Shown here in pieces: positions 62,720-64,000 of a stretch of DNA of 64,000 nt. The stretch is from Bergeyella sp. GTDB lineage: Bacteria; Bacteroidota; Bacteroidia; Flavobacteriales; Weeksellaceae. The translations under genes and the position numbers were made by a program. Under the pieces are notes generated by a model. The model saw only the letters and a program-made list of their open reading frames with translations, made no database searches and had not been told where the DNA came from. The stretch covers positions 310,001 to 374,000 of the forward strand of contig SZYB01000001.1 in NCBI GenBank assembly GCA_030263285.1, written 5' to 3'. Position 1 is the stretch's first letter, and each line of letters begins with the position of its first letter.

Positions 62720-62753
62720 AACAGATGCCTAAATAGGATCTCTGTCTGTTTTA
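62717..62753 (+). terminator. Stem-loop at the end of rplS
   Basis: TAAAACAGA and TCTGTTTTA are 9-bp inverted repeats with a 19-base loop, beginning at the rplS stop codon. It is the first of two consecutive hairpins. Confidence 0.45.
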
Positions 62754-62763
62754 TGAGAAAAAG

Positions 62764-62796
62764 AAAGACTGCGCCATTTTTTGGCAGTCTTTTTTT
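62764..62796 (+). terminator. Intrinsic terminator of rplS
   Basis: AAAGACTGC pairs with GCAGTCTTT (9 bp) and a T-run follows immediately (62790-62796), a textbook Rho-independent terminator. Confidence 0.9.
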
Positions 62797-62987
62797 GTTA
62801 TGGTTTGCTCGGTGATAAAGTTTTTTTCTACACAAAAAGGTCAAATTCAAAAATTAATTGTACTTGTTGTATTGTAAGTCCATGGTTTTTATTTTGTTAT
62901 AGGAAAATTTATTTAATTTATTGGAATCCAATAATTTAGGTAATACTCACCAGCGAAGGATATACCGAGAAGGGAGGTACGAAAAAA

Positions 62988-63089
62988 ATGGAAAAAGGAA
63001 TTTCTTCCGTACAGCATAATGCACCGGATGTGCTCATTTACGGAAGAACAGGATCAGGTTTATACAGAAAAAGTAAAATTAGTCAATAA
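62988..63089 (+). CDS. Possible 33-residue small ORF
   Basis: ATG at 62988 is preceded at 10 bases by GGGAGG, an unusually good Shine-Dalgarno in this genome. The peptide (MEKGISSVQHNAPDVLIYGR, then TGSGLYRKSKISQ) is polar with a basic end. It is not recognised. The frame also runs open upstream of the ATG for about 15 codons. It may be a small protein, a remnant or chance. Confidence 0.3.
   Translation: MEKGISSVQHNAPDVLIYGRTGSGLYRKSKISQ
63002..63048. repeat. Nested inverted repeat
   Basis: Outer arms TTCTTCCGTA (63002-63011) and TACGGAAGAA (63039-63048) are perfect; within the loop GCAC (63021-63024) and GTGC (63030-63033) pair around CGGAT. It could fold as a cruciform or RNA hairpin; function unknown. 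Confidence 0.5.
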
Positions 63090-63188
63090 GGCAATAAAAT
63101 TTTTTGAATTTCTTTTGTTAAAAAATGTTAATCTGTACTTTGTTTAGATTGCTTATCTGGGTTTACTAGTTTAGTTAATTCTCTTTTA

Positions 63189-64000
63189 TTATTCTTCCAG
63201 TTGATCATACGGAACAGAATTAAGATCATCTTTTAAAAAAACATTCTTTTTGTATTTCTGGTAAGGACTCGAATCCAGACCCATTAAATCTAGGGCCAGC
63301 GGAAAAACAATGCTCGTCTGTACAGACTTGTTATATTCTCCTTTAGTTACCAGACTTTTGGGAATAAGGTCTGAATACCAAATATAAAAAGGAACAGAAG
63401 CAGCATCCTTAGAGTCTGCATGGATGATTGTGTTATCAATTACTGTTTCCCCGTGATCCGAAAAGTAAATAAGAGCAGAATTAGAGTTTTTTAGCTTTTC
63501 CATCACCTTGCCAATGGTTTTGTCTGTATAAAGTATAGAATTATCATAACAGTCAAAAACAGGATCACCGTAAAAAAATGCTTGATTTTTTGGGTAACGT
63601 TTACAGGCATTAATGTGGCTTCCATTAATATGGATGAAAATCAATTTTTTTCCTTTTCTCGCCAGTATTTTTTCAAATTCTGGGACAAGACTCGCATCGT
63701 ACTGGTAGTTTTTCCATATCTTATATCTAGCTGCTAAAATAATGGGCTCCATGCCAGAGAGATCATTTTGGGTGCTCATCCAATAGGTAGTGTAGCCGTA
63801 TTGATTGGCTATGTTTACTATATTATCATTAATTCCGCTTTTATCCTTTTCATAATTTTCTGGATCCAGAGAAGATAAAATTAGTGCAAGAACTGCCCGG
63901 ATATGACCCGCAGGAGCATTTGCCCGGGTGAAGAGAAGCATGTTTTTTTTCTCTCTGTCTTGATAGGGCGTTGTTTTTCTTTTATAGCCGTATAGCGAAT
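63189..64000 (-). CDS. Phosphoethanolamine transferase (EptA/sulfatase family), C-terminal part
   Basis: The gene runs off the right edge; the frame is open at 64000 and reads SLYGYKRKTTPYQDREKK before the first visible Met. Relatives have GES-RxDRxSLYGYxRxTTP there, so the nucleophile region lies just outside the window. Visible parts are NAPAGHIRAVLALILSS, YTTYWMSTQND, FIHINGSHINACKRYP and LIYFSDHGET (metal site), then HADSKDAASVPFYIW. These enzymes are inner-membrane proteins that add phosphoethanolamine to lipid A or other glycans in the periplasm. The acceptor is inferred. Confidence 0.85.
   Translation of the reverse strand, partial: SLYGYKRKTTPYQDREKKNMLLFTRANAPAGHIRAVLALILSSLDPENYEKDKSGINDNIVNIANQYGYTTYWMSTQNDLSGMEPIILAARYKIWKNYQYDASLVPEFEKILARKGKKLIFIHINGSHINACKRYPKNQAFFYGDPVFDCYDNSILYTDKTIGKVMEKLKNSNSALIYFSDHGETVIDNTIIHADSKDAASVPFYIWYSDLIPKSLVTKGEYNKSVQTSIVFPLALDLMGLDSSPYQKYKKNVFLKDDLNSVPYDQLEE

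Larger units (their letters stand above)
62797..63188. other. Gap between rplS terminator and the PEtN transferase
   Basis: 392 bases. Mostly AT-rich, with one 33-codon frame (62988-63089) containing a nested inverted repeat (63002-63048), and nothing else recognised. Confidence 0.5.

Overview
The window looks like chromosomal core DNA of a flavobacterium, most likely from the Chryseobacterium/Riemerella/Bergeyella group (Weeksellaceae). The evidence is AT-rich DNA, promoters of the Bacteroidota type (TTTG, about 19 bases, TAnnTTTG; clearest before rplS and ahcY), almost no Shine-Dalgarno sequences, a PorP/SprF-type secretion protein, a DUF4199 protein beside a family 2 glycosyltransferase, a soluble acyl-ACP desaturase, a fused alpha/beta 2-oxoacid dehydrogenase E1 and menaquinone genes. 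The genus is inferred; no rRNA or tRNA gene is present.

Layout. 1-5.2 kb: the end of a copper-type P-ATPase, divIC and udk (minus strand), a DEAD-box helicase, then a 0.7 kb gene-poor stretch. 5.2-8.3 kb: a small XRE regulator, a TerC/Alx membrane protein and an M14 peptidase, with five copies of a TTAC-N4-GTAA palindrome spread between 4.7 and 7.15 kb. 8.5-12 kb: yggS, a sigma-54 activator response regulator without an HTH, and a MATE exporter. 12.7-15.2 kb: menB, menA and a metallo-beta-lactamase-fold hydrolase. 15.2-15.3 kb: the SRP RNA gene on the minus strand. 15.4-21.6 kb: envelope genes (DUF4199, glycosyltransferase, GIN-domain lipoprotein, phosphosugar mutase, kdsB, LolA-like protein) and a decayed glutathione peroxidase. 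21.7-28.2 kb: MscS, ahcY, a phosphopantetheinyl transferase, a FUSC-family protein and an SRPBCC protein.

29-38 kb: sucA-sucB, gpmI, acyl-ACP desaturase, a small HAD phosphatase, map and a methyltransferase with no normal start codon. 38-51 kb: rdgB, a CPBP protease, prfC, rnz, a TIGR02757 protein, an LEA-like protein, the fused E1 dehydrogenase, a polyprenyl synthase, rlmN, a TRIC-type channel, coaD and ddl. 51-57.3 kb: PASTA protein, rluD, PorP/SprF, hemW, murI, a nitroreductase and deoD. 57.4-59.8 kb: a secreted surface protein and a divergent pair of small HTH-type genes. 59.8-64 kb: tatC, scoB-scoA, rplS with a strong terminator, and the C-terminal part of a phosphoethanolamine transferase running off the right edge.

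The genes mainly serve central metabolism (TCA E1/E2, glycolysis, CoA transfer), menaquinone and isoprenoid synthesis, cell wall and outer membrane (ddl, murI, kdsB, PEtN transferase), and translation or RNA maturation (prfC, rlmN, rnz, rluD, rplS, SRP RNA). I found no CRISPR, insertion sequence, prophage, toxin-antitoxin or defence island. The most original signals are the TTAC-N4-GTAA cluster around the XRE regulator, a promoter followed by a terminator-like hairpin in the 4.7 kb gap, the stand-alone divergent HTH pair at 59 kb, and several start-codon or homopolymer anomalies.
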